A DNA stretch of 5,885 nt from NCBI GenBank assembly GCA_012727835.1, contig JAAYGE010000042.1:1-5885 (forward strand), in the 5' to 3' direction. Position 1 is the stretch's first letter. Every line of letters starts with the position of its first letter. The notes beneath the pieces were generated by a model. It saw only the letters and a list, made by a program, of their open reading frames with translations. It did no database searches and had not been told where the DNA came from. Shown here one piece after another: positions 5,556 to 5,885 of this stretch. The position numbers and the translations under genes are program-made. Origin of the DNA: Bacillota bacterium (GTDB lineage: Bacteria; Bacillota_H; UBA994; UBA5500).

Positions 5556-5789
5556 ATGTTAGTTTTGGCACGCAAAAAAGGCCAGGTGATAAAACTGGGC
5601 ACCGACATCACCATCACCGTGCTCGATATCCGGGGGGATACGGTCCGTCTCGGCATCGATGCCCCTCGTAATCTACCGGTTCACCGCTTGGAGGTTTATA
5701 CCGAAATCGAGCGAGCCAACCGGGAGGCGGCCCAAAGTCCCATTTCTTTAGCAGGCCTTAAGGAATTTAAGATACATAAAGACAGCTAG
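5556..5789 (+). CDS. csrA: Carbon storage / translational regulator CsrA
   Basis: A 77-residue RNA-binding protein that acts as a homodimer and blocks translation by binding GGA motifs near ribosome binding sites; in Gram-positive flagellates its main known target is the flagellin mRNA. The full fold is readable: MLVLARKKGQVIKLG at 1-15, ITITVLDIRGDTVRLGIDAP at 18-37, and VHRLEVYTEI at 42-51. The RNA-contact residues L4, R6, V42 and R44 are all present. Position 5 is Ala (often Thr or Ser) and 10 is Gln (usually Glu), both mild changes. About 15 residues extend past the Escherichia coli length (61), similar to Bacillus (74), a region tied to FliW binding in that lineage. The start at 5556 is chosen over an in-frame TTG at 5535, because MLVL is the invariant beginning of the family and AAGGAGG lies 8 nt upstream. 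It is the last gene before a terminator. Confidence 0.97.
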   Translation: MLVLARKKGQVIKLGTDITITVLDIRGDTVRLGIDAPRNLPVHRLEVYTEIERANREAAQSPISLAGLKEFKIHKDS

Positions 5790-5807
5790 AGCCGCACCTT
5801 TGTTATT

Positions 5808-5830
5808 AGGGCGACCATATCGCCCTTTTT
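5808..5830 (+). terminator. Rho-independent terminator of the flgM-csrA operon
   Basis: AGGGCGA at 5808-5814 pairs perfectly with TCGCCCT at 5820-5826 around the loop CCATA, followed by T to 5830. It lies 18 nt after the csrA stop and should close the transcript. Confidence 0.9.
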
Positions 5831-5832
5831 AT

Positions 5833-5861
5833 GTTGTCCATTATGTGAAATAGGTGACAAC
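5833..5861. repeat. Short inverted repeat after the operon
   Basis: GTTGTC at 5833-5838 and GACAAC at 5856-5861 are inverted copies 17 nt apart. The remaining bases to 5885 hold no gene and no convincing promoter; no TAAA-N15-CCGATA match is seen. It may be an operator or a weak hairpin ahead of the next gene, or chance. Confidence 0.25.
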
Positions 5862-5885
5862 CAGCAGCGTTTTTTAGATATCAAC

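Noticed and set aside
5854..5882. A promoter at the end of the window (GTGACA with GATATC, or TTAGATAT as a sigma-28 -10)
   Set aside because: The -35 and -10 matches are partial for both sigma-A and sigma-28, and the gene they would serve is outside the window.

Overview
The window is a late flagellar gene cluster with the gene order flgM-flgN-flgK-flgL-yviE-fliW-csrA on the + strand, preceded by a separately terminated gene for an HD-GYP cyclic-di-GMP phosphodiesterase-like protein. This order, with a YviE/DUF6470 gene between flgL and fliW and a fliW-csrA pair at the end, is typical of Gram-positive flagellates (Bacilli and Clostridia). The mid-range GC content, strong purine-rich Shine-Dalgarno sites and the HD-GYP architecture suggest a member of the Clostridia/Peptococcaceae/Moorella-like Firmicutes. 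The lineage is an inference from gene order and protein character, not from a search.

Layout: 15-1085 encodes the HD-GYP protein. 1086-1303 is intergenic. It holds an intrinsic terminator (1183-1214) and then a good sigma-28 (SigD/FliA) type promoter (1241-1267) about 30 nt upstream of flgM. From 1304 to 5789 seven genes follow on one strand with gaps of 2 to 13 nt or a 4-nt overlap, except for an 87-nt gap before fliW that contains hairpins. A second intrinsic terminator (5808-5830) closes the unit after csrA. The last 55 bases hold only a short inverted repeat and probably lead into the next gene, which by analogy would be flagellin.

How the genes work together: FlgM holds sigma-28 inactive until the hook is complete. 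FlgN chaperones FlgK and FlgL, which form the hook-filament junction. FliW and CsrA are, in Bacillus subtilis, the partner-switch that ties flagellin translation to flagellin secretion. The sigma-28 promoter in front of flgM implies that sigma-28 drives synthesis of its own inhibitor. The HD-GYP protein is likely to lower cyclic-di-GMP and so favour motility, but it is not in the same transcript.

Most of the window is ordinary and well understood. The points most worth a second look are a 9-bp hairpin at the fliW-csrA junction that buries the whole csrA Shine-Dalgarno site inside the fliW coding region, a CsrA-like GGA motif on the csrA start codon, a set of alternative hairpins in the fliW leader, and nonapeptide repeats at both ends of the YviE-like protein.
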